Assembly (NCBI RefSeq): GCF_023554105.1
Contig: NZ_JAMJWE010000002.1
Span: forward strand, 124,001 to 188,000
DNA: 64,000 nt
Direction: 5' to 3'
Origin: Brucella sp. 21LCYQ03
GTDB lineage: Bacteria > Pseudomonadota > Alphaproteobacteria > Rhizobiales > Rhizobiaceae
Shown: positions 9,545-18,143 of the stretch, one piece after another
Position numbering within the stretch: the stretch's first letter is position 1
How the letters are laid out: the number at the start of each line of letters is the position of its first letter
Translations under genes and position numbers: made by a program
Notes under the pieces: generated by a model
What the model saw: only the letters and a program-made list of their open reading frames with translations
What the model was told of the DNA's origin: nothing
The model's database searches: none

Positions 9545-10261
9545 ATGATCATTGAATCGGCATCAAAAGCTCTCAAGCGCCTTCCAACACCGGAATTTCG
9601 TTCGATTTTGTGGAAAACGCTTGGCCTGACGCTCCTGCTGCTCGTCGGACTTTGGGTCGCAATTCGTCAATTATTTTTTACCTTCGCATGGCCATGGCTG
9701 GAGCAGATACTGCCCGGCATGCCCGAATGGGCTGGCTGGCTTGGTGTTGTCGCAGCCATTGTTGCAGGACTTGGGCTGGCACTGGTTCTTGCCTTGATGA
9801 TTGCGCCGGTGACGGCTCTTGTCGCTGGCATTTTTCTCGATGACGTTGCCGATGTGGTCGAGCGCGAGGATTATCCCCATGAGCCAAAAGGCACAGCTCT
9901 CCCGTTGGGGCGTTCGATCATTCTGTCGCTTAAATTTTTGGGCGTGGTTATTGTCGGCAATATCATAGCGCTGTTTTTGCTGTTCATACCGGGCATCAAT
10001 CTGATCGCCTTTTTCGTAATCAACGCCTATTTGCTTAGCCGCGAGTTTTTTGAATTTGCTGCTATGCGCTATCGCTCAGAAGCGGAAGCGAAGGCACTGC
10101 GCTCGCAATACAGTGTCACGATATTTGCCGCAGGACTTGTGATCGCAGGCTTTCTGGCGATTCCGATTATCAATCTGCTGACGCCGCTTTTTGCTGCCAC
10201 TATGATGATTCATCTGCACAAAGCGATTTCGCAGCGAGAAGTTCTAAAACTGCGGCGGTAG
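9545..10261 (+). CDS. EI24/CysZ-like integral membrane protein
   Basis: 238 residues with four or five hydrophobic helices: about 22-45, 62-98, 128-165 and 195-230. The stretches MIAPVTALVAGIFLDDVADVVE and NAYLLSREFFEFAAMR are typical of the EI24 domain shared with the sulfate permease CysZ. Sulfate transport is possible but not shown, since there is no cys neighbour here. Its last 18 bases overlap the 3' end of convergent nth. Confidence 0.8.
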   Translation: MIIESASKALKRLPTPEFRSILWKTLGLTLLLLVGLWVAIRQLFFTFAWPWLEQILPGMPEWAGWLGVVAAIVAGLGLALVLALMIAPVTALVAGIFLDDVADVVEREDYPHEPKGTALPLGRSIILSLKFLGVVIVGNIIALFLLFIPGINLIAFFVINAYLLSREFFEFAAMRYRSEAEAKALRSQYSVTIFAAGLVIAGFLAIPIINLLTPLFAATMMIHLHKAISQREVLKLRR

Positions 10262-10993
10262 CGGAATAAGCGCCGCAGGAACATCACAGGTTTTGCCCGG
10301 ATATTTACAAATATCGGCGACAACGCATTTCTCACATTCAGGCTTGCGCGCCTTGCAGGTATAGCGCCCATGCAGAATGAGCCAGTGATGCGCATGGAAC
10401 AGATATTCCTTTGGAATAACCCGCATCAGAATGGCTTCCACTGCCTCCGGCGTTTTGCCCGGCGCAAGCCCCATGCGGTTGCCGATACGCAAAACATGCG
10501 TGTCGACCGCCATAGTCGAATGCCCGAAGGCCATGCTCAGCACGACATTCGCAGTTTTGCGACCAACACCCGGCAGCTCAACCAATGCATTCAAATCATC
10601 AGGCACTTCGGCGCCATGCTCGCGGATCAGCGCTTCTGACAGAAGAATCACGTTTTTGGCCTTGTTGCGCCAAAGTCCGATGGTCCGAATGTAATTGCCG
10701 ACTGTCTCCTCGCCCAGCGCAAGCATCTTTTGCGGCGTATCAGCAATCGCAAAAAGCGCATGCGTGGCCTTGTTGACCCCAGCATCTGTCGCCTGTGCCG
10801 ACAGAACCACCGCCACCAGCAGCGTAAAAGCATTCACATGCTCAAGTTCGCCCTTCGGCTCAGGCCGCAATATCGAAAAGCGACGGAAAATCTCATGAAT
10901 CTCATTCGCCGTATAAAGTGTGCCAGCCACCCGGCGCGGACGGCGAGCGGGTGTTGCAACATTCACGGGGGATTTGATTTTGGCGTTTTCCAT
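10244..10993 (-). CDS. nth: Endonuclease III (DNA glycosylase/AP lyase)
   Basis: 249 residues with an extra basic N-terminus of about 25. The helix-hairpin-helix LPGVGRKTANVV supplies catalytic Lys146, and VDTHV gives Asp164. The C-terminal [4Fe-4S] loop has the standard C-x6-C-x2-C-x5-C spacing (CKARKPECEKCVVADIC). The enzyme removes oxidised pyrimidines and nicks the abasic site in base-excision repair. It overlaps the CysZ-like gene tail to tail. Confidence 0.96.
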   Translation of the reverse strand: MENAKIKSPVNVATPARRPRRVAGTLYTANEIHEIFRRFSILRPEPKGELEHVNAFTLLVAVVLSAQATDAGVNKATHALFAIADTPQKMLALGEETVGNYIRTIGLWRNKAKNVILLSEALIREHGAEVPDDLNALVELPGVGRKTANVVLSMAFGHSTMAVDTHVLRIGNRMGLAPGKTPEAVEAILMRVIPKEYLFHAHHWLILHGRYTCKARKPECEKCVVADICKYPGKTCDVPAALIPLPPQF

Positions 10994-11067
10994 TTTGTCT
11001 CTATACTGGCACTTGGCTTTGGAAAAAACTTAGCAGCTTGACGCAGCCCCCACAGGACGTCGATCCC

Positions 11068-11565
11068 ATGCAGCATCCAGACGGCGCAAATCCGGATAAT
11101 TTTGACACACCAATTTTCAGTGCACTGCTGACGCCCTATCGCTCGCTGGGACGAACAGGTTTTCGTGTGCTGATGGGCGCGCTGATCCTATGCTGGCTTT
11201 TTGTCTGCTTACTATTCTGGTCAATCGGTGCATGGCCAATCATCGGATTTTTCGGCCTTGATGTACTGCTGATTTATCTGGCCTTTCGCTGGAACTATCG
11301 CTCTGCCAATGCGCGGGAAGAAATATCCGTCTCCCGTTCAGCGCTGCATATTCGCAAATATGAGCCTTCAGGCAAATTAGTTGCGCATGAGTTTCACCCC
11401 TTCTGGTCGCGTTTCAGGATCGCCCGCAAACCGGAATTCGGCATCACATCGATGCATGTCGAAAGCCGCGAGAACCGCGTCCTTATTGGTGGATTTCTCA
11501 ATCCCGATGATCGCGAAAGCTTCGCAACCGCTTTTCGTGATGCACTGGCACAGGCCAGAAGATAG
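11068..11565 (+). CDS. DUF2244 family membrane protein
   Basis: 165 residues from ATG 11068, which has AGGA ten bases upstream; a TTG at 11038 would add ten residues. The layout fits DUF2244: a short soluble start, LTPYRSLGRTGFRVLM, two adjacent membrane helices at about residues 45-85, then a beta-rich part with the family string FHPFWSRFRI and a final FLNPDDRESFATAFRDAL. Function is unknown. In alphaproteobacteria it often neighbours nth, as here, where the two genes are divergent. Confidence 0.82.
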   Translation: MQHPDGANPDNFDTPIFSALLTPYRSLGRTGFRVLMGALILCWLFVCLLFWSIGAWPIIGFFGLDVLLIYLAFRWNYRSANAREEISVSRSALHIRKYEPSGKLVAHEFHPFWSRFRIARKPEFGITSMHVESRENRVLIGGFLNPDDRESFATAFRDALAQARR

Positions 11566-11653
11566 ACTTTCCACATCTTCTGGCAGCTTTTGCCGCCAGC
11601 GCCGCTGATTTACAATCTAAAAATGGGCTGAGGAAAGGAATCGAAATTCGGCT

Positions 11654-11682
11654 CTTGAAGTCGGGCTTTTCACAAGCCATAT
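11654..11682 (+). promoter_or_regulatory. Sigma-32 (RpoH)-like promoter of hsp20
   Basis: CTTGAA at 11654-11659, a 17-base spacer, then CCATAT at 11677-11682. This matches the RpoH -35 CTTGAA and -10 CC(C)CATnT pattern. It lies about 67 bases before the small heat-shock gene, as expected for a heat-induced transcript. Confidence 0.7.
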
Positions 11683-11749
11683 CAGTTGGGTGAAAGATAC
11701 GCCGCAAGGGTGCTTTCCATAACCGGTCGCTTCGATAAGGACTGATGCA

Positions 11750-12172
11750 ATGACACGAATGACACCGTTTTCGAGCCCTTTACTGCTCGGATTCGACACG
11801 ATGGAAAAGACGCTGGAACGGATTGCCAAATCCGGCGAAGGCTACCCGCCCTATAATATCGAGCGCCTGCGCGGCGAGACTGGTTCTGAACGCCTGCGTA
11901 TCACGCTGGCTGTTGCGGGCTTTGCCAGCGACGATCTCGAAGTCATGACGGAAGACAACCAGCTTGTTATCCGTGGACGACAGACCGACGACACCGAACG
12001 CGAGTTTCTGCACCGTGGCATCGCTGCCCGTCAGTTTCAGCGCGTGTTTGTTTTGGCGGACGGAATGCGGGTTGTCGCCTGCGATCTGAAGAACGGCCTA
12101 TTGGCGATTGATCTTGATAGACCTGAACCAGAACGGCTGATCAAACGTATTAATATAGCGGTGAAAGACTAA
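11750..12172 (+). CDS. Small heat-shock protein, Hsp20/IbpA family
   Basis: 140 residues. The alpha-crystallin domain runs from about residue 38 to 120: YNIERLR, LRITLAVAGFASDDLEVMTEDNQLVIRGRQ, FLHRGIAARQFQRVFVLADGMRV and the closing ANGLL-type strand, here LKNGLLAIDLDRPEPE. It is an ATP-independent holdase that keeps unfolded proteins soluble for DnaK/ClpB. A sigma-32-like promoter lies upstream. The DUF1150 gene that usually accompanies it in alphaproteobacteria follows by 100 bases. Confidence 0.93.
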   Translation: MTRMTPFSSPLLLGFDTMEKTLERIAKSGEGYPPYNIERLRGETGSERLRITLAVAGFASDDLEVMTEDNQLVIRGRQTDDTEREFLHRGIAARQFQRVFVLADGMRVVACDLKNGLLAIDLDRPEPERLIKRINIAVKD

Positions 12173-12272
12173 ATCTGGTTCAGACTGGGTTCACGCTGAG
12201 ACCGCTATAAAGAATTATTAAGCTCTTAAGCGCCATGATCGCAAATGATATGCCGCTAGAACGGAGGCTACG

Positions 12273-12521
12273 ATGATGAACAGACATATTCTTACTGATC
12301 ATGAATTCGCGCATCTGGGTGAAGGCGAACTGGCCTATGTGCGCAAGATCAGGTCCGATGACCTCTCCCGCACTTTCCCTGCGCTGCCACCGATTGCTCC
12401 AGGTTTAGAAATCTGGGCGCTGTTTGGCGCGAGCGGTGAGCCGATTGTACTCTCCGATGTCCGAGCCACAGCTCTTCAGGGCGCACAGGAACACGAACTG
12501 CGCACGGTGACGCTTCAGTAA
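12273..12521 (+). CDS. DUF1150 family protein
   Basis: 82 residues with the family's landmarks: an N-terminal LTDHEFAHLGEGELAYVRKI, then LWALFGASG-type strand (here EIWALFGASGEPIVLSD) and a short tail. Function unknown. The gene has a good CGGAGG site and follows hsp20 in the same direction; that pairing recurs in alphaproteobacteria and suggests a part in the heat-shock response. A hairpin follows. Confidence 0.88.
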   Translation: MMNRHILTDHEFAHLGEGELAYVRKIRSDDLSRTFPALPPIAPGLEIWALFGASGEPIVLSDVRATALQGAQEHELRTVTLQ

Positions 12522-12533
12522 TTTCGCTGAAAA

Positions 12534-12558
12534 ATCGGCCCGCTCCAAACGGGCCGAT
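12534..12558 (+). terminator. Possible terminator after the DUF1150 gene
   Basis: ATCGGCCCG (12534-12542) and CGGGCCGAT (12550-12558) form a 9-bp stem with a seven-base loop. No T-run follows on either strand, so it is a weak terminator candidate. Confidence 0.4.
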
Positions 12559-12579
12559 CTTCGATGAGCTATCGCCCAA

Positions 12580-12813
12580 TCACTGTGGCGGCAACTGATG
12601 CGTACAGATGCTATATTGCTCTCTCAGGCAATATTCGTACTTCTTGTGATGTTTAATGTGTTTCTGGCAACGTGTCTGAGCGACTTGATTGCATAACTCC
12701 GAATTTGACGAAGCTGCAGTTTGCAAAACTTTAACCGATGCGTCCCCAGCCATCGCAGAGCTTGATGCGATAATCAATGCGATCGCCGCCACCACGTTTC
12801 GCGCCAAAACCAT
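12580..12813 (-). CDS. Small secreted four-cysteine protein
   Basis: 77 residues, not recognised as a named family. A signal peptide (about residues 1-22, cleavage after AMA) is followed by about 55 residues with exactly four cysteines: C41-x7-C49-x12-C62-x7-C70. The mature part is rich in Lys/His (KHIKHHKKYEY). The paired C-x7-C spacing suggests a helical hairpin closed by two disulfides in the periplasm. AGAGGT five bases before the ATG supports translation. It stands alone between DUF1150 (convergent) and ptsN. Confidence 0.65.
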   Translation of the reverse strand: MVLARNVVAAIALIIASSSAMAGDASVKVLQTAASSNSELCNQVAQTRCQKHIKHHKKYEYCLREQYSICTHQLPPQ

Positions 12814-12915
12814 GCAATACCTCTAAAAATCAATTAACTGAGATAAGAGCATATCTTTATTACAAAACAGCGGAAATCGCTCAATCCAGCGACCACAGTT
12901 CAGCTCACTATAATG

Positions 12916-12944
12916 AAAAACCGCTGTTTCAGTCGAAACAGCGG
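12916..12944 (-). terminator. Terminator after ptsN
   Basis: On the minus strand CCGCTGTTTC, four-base loop, GAAACAGCGG, followed by a run of five T (the AAAAA at 12916-12920 on the plus strand). A 10-bp perfect stem about 27 bases past the ptsN stop. Confidence 0.85.
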
Positions 12945-12970
12945 CTTTAAATGTCAGTATTTCAGAAAAC

Positions 12971-13435
12971 TCAGGCAGCGTTGGTGGCTGGCTGTGCTTT
13001 GAGGAATGAATAAAGCGCCTGCGCGTCATGTGTGCCGCGCAGCTTGGCAACTGTATCGGCATCGCGCAACATACGCGCAATACGTGACAGGGCTTTCAGG
13101 TGGTCAGCGCCCGCGTTTTCCGGTGCCAGAAGCAGGAAAACGAGATCAACAGGCTGATCGTCCAGTGCTTCAAAATCCACTGGCGTTTCAAGGCGCGCAA
13201 AAATTCCGGCAATCTTGTCAATACTCGCCAGCTTACCGTGTGGAATGGCGATGCCATTACCAACACCAGTCGAACCAAGGCGTTCGCGCTGGAGAATTGT
13301 TTCAAAAACTTCACGCTCAGGGAGACCGGTCAGTTCCGCAGCCTTTTCAGACAGAATCTGCAAAAGCTGCTTTTTGGAGCTGGCTTTCAACGCAGGGATA
13401 ATCGCCCCTGGCTGAATCAGATCACTAAGATCCAT
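12971..13435 (-). CDS. ptsN: PTS IIA-like nitrogen-regulatory protein PtsN (EIIA-Ntr)
   Basis: 154 residues from the ATG at 13435, which has a GGAGAG site; an upstream in-frame ATG at 13498 is not supported. The start MDLSDLIQPGAI and the phosphorylation-site string GVGNGIAIPHGKL (His66) identify EIIA-Ntr. It receives phosphate through the PtsP-NPr chain and adjusts potassium, nitrogen and envelope regulators rather than transporting sugar. It sits in the conserved rpoN-hpf-ptsN series. Confidence 0.95.
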   Translation of the reverse strand: MDLSDLIQPGAIIPALKASSKKQLLQILSEKAAELTGLPEREVFETILQRERLGSTGVGNGIAIPHGKLASIDKIAGIFARLETPVDFEALDDQPVDLVFLLLAPENAGADHLKALSRIARMLRDADTVAKLRGTHDAQALYSFLKAQPATNAA

Positions 13436-13524
13436 TCTCTCCGTTCCTTCTTCAATCAAGCCATTTAAGGCCCGGTTTGGGGAAGCGCACGACAGCATCC
13501 ACTGCGTGCGCTTCAGGTTTGCCG

Positions 13525-14118
13525 TCAGGCGCGTGGCGCAGACTGGCGGGTTACCGTTGACGGATCAACCCAGCCAATGTTTCCGTCCGCACGACGGTAG
13601 ACGATATTAACTTCATCATTGCCTGCATTGCGGAACACCAGAACCGGATTTTCAATCAGGTCAAGTTCCACAACTGCCGACGCGACCGAGAGGGTGCGAA
13701 GAGCAACAGACGATTCCGCAACAATAGTTGGCGCGTAATCAACCGGAAGGTCCTCCTCTTCTTCCGGCAGCGGTGCCATAACACGATATGCCACATCATC
13801 ATAGATCGCATTTGGTGCAGTGGCAGGACGCGATTTCAGTCGGCGCTTGTAACGGCGCAACCTGGTTTCAATCTTGTCAGCCGCCGCATCGAACGCCAAT
13901 TGCGGGTCCTGTGCATCTCCGGTGCTCTGTAGAGTGGCACCACTATCAAGATGCAAAGTGCAATCTGCGCTATAGCGCGATCCGGACTTGGTGACCGTTA
14001 CCTGCCCGGAAAAGCCATGATCAAAATATTTGCCGACTGCATCATTAACCCGATCAACGATCCGGGTCGTAAAAGCTTCGCCGACGTCCATATGCTTTCC
14101 AGATACACGCAGAGTCAT
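13525..14118 (-). CDS. hpf: Long-form ribosome hibernation promoting factor
   Basis: 197 residues from ATG 14118, preceded by GAGGT. The N-terminal ribosome-binding domain (MTLRVSGKHMDVGEAF, DCTLHLDSGATLQS, DKIETRLRRYKRRLK) is joined by a linker to the C-terminal dimerisation domain with FRNAGNDEVNIVYRRADGNIGWVDP. The long form alone can pair two 70S ribosomes into 100S dimers in stationary phase. It lies between rpoN and ptsN on the same strand, after an unusually long 529-base gap. Confidence 0.94.
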   Translation of the reverse strand: MTLRVSGKHMDVGEAFTTRIVDRVNDAVGKYFDHGFSGQVTVTKSGSRYSADCTLHLDSGATLQSTGDAQDPQLAFDAAADKIETRLRRYKRRLKSRPATAPNAIYDDVAYRVMAPLPEEEEDLPVDYAPTIVAESSVALRTLSVASAVVELDLIENPVLVFRNAGNDEVNIVYRRADGNIGWVDPSTVTRQSAPRA

Positions 14119-14647
14119 TTGGTACACCTCATTTGCGTTACACAACAGGACGTAGTCTAACCACATGGTGAGCGAAGCGCAAAGCGAACCAGCATCAATT
14201 TTGCTTTTCGTCCTGTGCTTATTTTAGCCTCGTTTCACATATTCCAGAGAAGCTGACCTTGCTTTCCGGAATAGGCTCATTTTCACGGCTATTCGAGTAA
14301 TTTCCCCATTCATCGTCAGGGATGGCTCACTGCACATCGTTCTTTTATGTAACGCAGAAAACGCAGAAGCGTTTCCCGAAATATTACCTAGCCTTCCATT
14401 CAAACAATCGGTCAGTGTGAAACCGACTTTTGCAGGTTCATATCGTTATGCGAGCCGGGCTTCTATTGACTGAAACATCAATTGTCAATCGCGGCTGATG
14501 CCAGTCATTTTCCAATATAATGCATGCAGCTTGTTAGAAATTGAGCAAATTCGCATAAATCAGATTTCAGTCGTCGGCAATTTTCGAAGCAATTCCATGA
14601 TTTTACAAAAGGATTTCGTACTGCTTTCCAACGCAAGATGATCCATG
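14119..14647. other. 529-base non-coding gap between rpoN and hpf
   Basis: No supported coding frame on either strand. It must contain the hpf promoter. The one distinct element seen is ATTGAC (14465-14470) inverted as GTCAAT (14484-14489). Its length is odd for a normally compact series; it could hold a leader or a small RNA, but nothing specific is visible. Confidence 0.5.
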
Positions 14648-16171
14648 TCATCGTGCGGATAATCTGGCTTTTTTCTCGCGCCTGCGTTGAACCGATGAAG
14701 CAATATTCATCGATTCCCTGTATTTTGCGACTGTTCTGCGAGCAATATCCACACCGTCTTTTTTCAAAGCATCAACGATTGCATCATCGGAAAGCACGTC
14801 ATCAGGCTTTTCTGCATCGATCATCTGGCGGATACGATGGCGAACACTCTCAGACGAATGCGCATCGCCACCCTCTGATGAGGCGATAGATGCATTAAAG
14901 AAATAGCGCAATTCAAAGACGCCGCGCGAGGTTGCCATAAATTTATTGGCCGTCACGCGGCTGATGGTTGATTCATGCATACCGACCGCATCGGCAACAG
15001 TGCGCAGGTTCAAAGGTTTGAGATGCGTGACACCATCGCGAAGAAAGCCATCCTGCTGACGCACGATTTCCTGTGTGACTTTAAGAATCGTTCGCGCGCG
15101 CTGATCAAGACTGCGCACCAGCCAGCTTGCCGACTGCATACAATCAGACAAAAATGCCTTTTCTTCCGCCTTCACGGAAGGGCTGACTTCCGCGTAATAT
15201 TCATTATTCACGATCAGGCGCGGCATCGCATCAGGGTTAAGCTCAATTGCCCAGCCGCCATCACTTGTCGGCGAAACCAACACATCTGGCGTAATCACGT
15301 CAGCAACCGAAACTTCAAACTGTGTGCCAGGCTTGGGATCCAGTGCCCGAATTTCGCCGAGCATATCGAGAAGATCAGACTGATCGACACCACAAAGCTT
15401 TTTGAGCGATGCGAAATCCCGCCGCGCCAGCAGCTCAAGATTATCGATCAAAGCCGCCATTGCCGGATCGTATCGATCTTTCAGCCGAAGCTGGATCGCC
15501 AGACATTCGCGCAGATCACGTGCAAAAATGCCTGCCGGATCAAAACCTTGCACCGCATGCAACACACGCTCAACATGTGCGGTCTCAACGCCAAGATTTT
15601 GCGCAAGCAACGATGTGTCAGCGCGCAAGTAACCGCTTTCATCGAGTGCATCAGCAAGGGCGGTGGCGATAAAACGATCAGCAGGATTGCTGAATGAGAG
15701 GGCAATCTGCTCAGCAACATGCTCATTCAAAGACGGGCGGCTCGCGGTAAGCTGATCAATATCATAGCTGCCGCCTGCGCCTCCACTATCCCCACCGGAA
15801 GTTTTCCACTGCGGATCAAGCATAGCACCGGCATCATCGGAACGCCCGGGATCATCTGGAAAAATATTTTCTAACGAGCTGTCAAACGTCGACGAAAGGT
15901 TCTGCGCGTCGGCGACATTATCCGTCTTGAACCAGTCTTCATCAGATGAAACATCCGACGTGTCACCGCTATCGCTCGCCATTTCAGGCTCTGCAAAATC
16001 ATCATTTGCGGCTTCAATTCTGTCCAGAAGCGGATTTTTCTCGATCTCAATGTCGATAAATTGCTCCAGCTCAATATGCGTCATCTGCAACAGTTTGATG
16101 GACTGCATCAACTGCGGCGTCATCACCAGCGATTGCGATTGACGAAAATCTAGCTTTGGCGACAGAGCCAT
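14648..16171 (-). CDS. rpoN: RNA polymerase sigma-54 factor RpoN
   Basis: 507 residues from ATG 16171 (MALSPKLDFRQSQSLVMTPQL), preceded by a G-rich site; longer in-frame starts are not conserved. Region I is the Gln-rich activator-interacting start, followed by an acidic linker (about 50-130) and the core-binding domain. The -12-recognising helix-turn-helix lies near TVADAVGMHESTISR, and the RpoN box reads ARRTVAKYRESMNI (family ARRTVAKYRE). It directs nitrogen and related genes together with AAA+ activators. lptB lies upstream and hpf downstream. Confidence 0.96.
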   Translation of the reverse strand: MALSPKLDFRQSQSLVMTPQLMQSIKLLQMTHIELEQFIDIEIEKNPLLDRIEAANDDFAEPEMASDSGDTSDVSSDEDWFKTDNVADAQNLSSTFDSSLENIFPDDPGRSDDAGAMLDPQWKTSGGDSGGAGGSYDIDQLTASRPSLNEHVAEQIALSFSNPADRFIATALADALDESGYLRADTSLLAQNLGVETAHVERVLHAVQGFDPAGIFARDLRECLAIQLRLKDRYDPAMAALIDNLELLARRDFASLKKLCGVDQSDLLDMLGEIRALDPKPGTQFEVSVADVITPDVLVSPTSDGGWAIELNPDAMPRLIVNNEYYAEVSPSVKAEEKAFLSDCMQSASWLVRSLDQRARTILKVTQEIVRQQDGFLRDGVTHLKPLNLRTVADAVGMHESTISRVTANKFMATSRGVFELRYFFNASIASSEGGDAHSSESVRHRIRQMIDAEKPDDVLSDDAIVDALKKDGVDIARRTVAKYRESMNIASSVQRRREKKARLSAR

Positions 16172-16337
16172 GCGATGCGTAATCCCCCCGTTTCCCAAAC
16201 GGCAATTGAGCTGGCACGCAACATGTTCCTGAATTGTTTTCAATTAAAGCGTGCAGCTCATCAAAACTGGTATGAACCTTGCTTGTCAATTCTGAATGTG
16301 CGTTTTTTCGAGAAAAGAGGAAAATAGTCGCAGAAAT

Positions 16338-16411
16338 GACGCGACTGCTGAGGCAGTCGTCGCGTCATACACGAGAAGAAGGAAAGCGGTTTCCACATGT
16401 TTGTGGAAACC
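16338..16411 (-). terminator. Two hairpins between lptB and rpoN
   Basis: GGTTTCCACA (16388-16397) and TGTGGAAACC (16402-16411) form a 10-bp stem just after the lptB stop. Beyond it TGACGCGACTGC (16338-16349) folds back on a near-copy ending at 16366. On the minus strand the first hairpin is followed by a pyrimidine-rich tract. Together they could attenuate transcription between lptB and rpoN. Confidence 0.5.
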
Positions 16412-16419
16412 TAAAAAAA

Positions 16420-17259
16420 TCAAAGCGTAAACTGATCGCCGAGATAGAGCCTGCGCACGTCAGGATTGGCAACGATTTCCGCTGGACGTCCATGGGTCAG
16501 CACCTGACCGGCATGGATAATATAAGCACGATCGATCAGGCCGAGCGTTTCACGCACATTATGGTCGGTGATCAGAACGCCAATGCCACGGCTGGTCAAA
16601 TGGCGCACGAGCTGCTGAATATCGGAAACCGCAATCGGATCGACACCTGCAAAAGGCTCATCCAGCAGCATGAAATTCGGACGCGATGCGAGAGCGCGGG
16701 CAATTTCGAGACGGCGGCGTTCACCACCGGACAGCGAAATTGCAGCAGCTTTGCGCAGATGCGAAATGTGAAACTCTTCCAGAAGAGCATCAAGTTCCAT
16801 CGCGCGCTTCTTGCGGTCCTTTTCGACCACTTCCAGCACGGCCTTGATATTGTTCTCGACCGAAAGACCACGGAAAATCGATGCTTCCTGTGGCAGATAA
16901 CCAATGCCCAGACGCGACCGGCGATACATCGGCATCGAGGTTACGTCGTAACCATCAATTTCAATGGAGCCAGCATCTGCCGGAACAAGACCCGTCACCA
17001 TATAGAAGCACGTCGTCTTACCGGCACCGTTCGGGCCGAGAATACCAACCGCTTCGCCGGCGCGAACACCAAAAGACACGCCATTGACGACCTGACGTCC
17101 GCGATAACTTTTGCAAAGCCCACGCGCCACCAGAGTGCCTTTTAGTCGCGTTTCTTTGCCCGGCTGCGCAGGCATCATACCGTCAACAGCAGATGAAGGT
17201 GCAGCACTTTCAGAAACAGCCATCGGCTCGTCGGCTTTCTTATTCCAGAACAATCCCAC
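16420..17259 (-). CDS. lptB: Lipopolysaccharide export ABC transporter ATPase LptB
   Basis: 279 residues, longer than E. coli LptB by an N-terminal extension of about 40. Walker A is GPNGAGKTT, the Q-loop YLPQEAS, the signature LSGGERRRLEIARAL, Walker B FMLLDEPFAGVDP and the switch His ITDHNV. LptB powers LPS extraction from the inner membrane with LptF/LptG and passes it to LptC and LptA. lptA ends eleven bases upstream; rpoN follows, the usual order in alphaproteobacteria. Confidence 0.95.
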   Translation of the reverse strand: MGLFWNKKADEPMAVSESAAPSSAVDGMMPAQPGKETRLKGTLVARGLCKSYRGRQVVNGVSFGVRAGEAVGILGPNGAGKTTCFYMVTGLVPADAGSIEIDGYDVTSMPMYRRSRLGIGYLPQEASIFRGLSVENNIKAVLEVVEKDRKKRAMELDALLEEFHISHLRKAAAISLSGGERRRLEIARALASRPNFMLLDEPFAGVDPIAVSDIQQLVRHLTSRGIGVLITDHNVRETLGLIDRAYIIHAGQVLTHGRPAEIVANPDVRRLYLGDQFTL

Positions 17260-17270
17260 GCGCGCTCCGC

Positions 17271-17915
17271 TTAATTCGACTGGGGCGCGGCGCCGCCCTG
17301 CTGTTTATCACCAGGAGCCATAATGATGGAAACACGGCCCTTGCTCTGACCCTTACAGCTTTCAAGGAAAGCTTTGCCGGTATCCATATGTGCTGTGAGT
17401 TTGCAGCCCGTTGCAACATTATCGCCGTCAGTCAGAACAACTTTCGATCCTTGCAAAACCATGACCTGGCTCTTGCCATCATAGGTTCCAGTATCTCCAG
17501 TAGCAATCTGGGTGCCGGATTTCAGATAAACCTTGCCGCTGATCTCAAGACGATCAATGCCCGAACCACTCAGGCCAGCAGTACCACCAGCAGATTGTCC
17601 GCCCTCGCCCTGTGCATCCTTGTTATAAAACACGACCATCTTGCCAGACTTCAAAAGTGCATCGCCCTGCACAACAGAAACATTGCCCGTGAAGATGGCC
17701 CTGCCTTCTTTGTCGAGCATTTCAAGCTTGTCAGCGTCGATCTTGATCGGATCCTTGCCGCCGGAGAGCTTAAGACTGCCAAATGGAACCTGCTGGCTAT
17801 CCTGAGCGGAAGCGCTATTCGGTGCAACAAGGAGGCCAAGCGCCAAAGCTGCAAATCCCATCCGCAATGTGCGGGTCATCATGCTCTTGTTCATTGTGCC
17901 CGTCTCGCGTTTCAT
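17271..17915 (-). CDS. lptA: Lipopolysaccharide transport periplasmic protein LptA
   Basis: 214 residues from ATG 17915, which has AGGGGA ten bases upstream; a second ATG follows seven codons later. A signal peptide ends around PNSASAQD. The OstA/LptA beta-jellyroll follows: KIDADKLEMLDKEGRAIFTGNVSVVQGDALLKSGKMVVFY and YLKSGTQIATGDTGTYDG. It forms the periplasmic bridge for LPS. The C-terminus is Gln/Gly-rich. A 228-base gap separates it from lptC. Confidence 0.9.
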   Translation of the reverse strand: MKRETGTMNKSMMTRTLRMGFAALALGLLVAPNSASAQDSQQVPFGSLKLSGGKDPIKIDADKLEMLDKEGRAIFTGNVSVVQGDALLKSGKMVVFYNKDAQGEGGQSAGGTAGLSGSGIDRLEISGKVYLKSGTQIATGDTGTYDGKSQVMVLQGSKVVLTDGDNVATGCKLTAHMDTGKAFLESCKGQSKGRVSIIMAPGDKQQGGAAPQSN

Positions 17916-18143
17916 CGCTTTTACTTCCCCTAAAGACCCCGCCTCGGGATCAGGTCCAGCGCAATTCATAACTGTCTGACGCATAAACTGTTCTGAAAAG
18001 TCGATCAACCTCTCAGAACCGCGCCTCAGACCATAATTCATAGGCCCTGATCTTAAACTTAACGCAGCCAGATACAAATCTCTGACTGCGCATAAAAGAA
18101 AGCAGCACCGTTATAAAAACCGCCCTGATTTTCAAAGGTCGAT

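Noticed and set aside
17916-18077. Extra coding sequence in front of lptA
   Set aside because: The frame is open but adds a non-conserved stretch before the signal peptide; the ATG at 17915 has a good ribosome-binding site.
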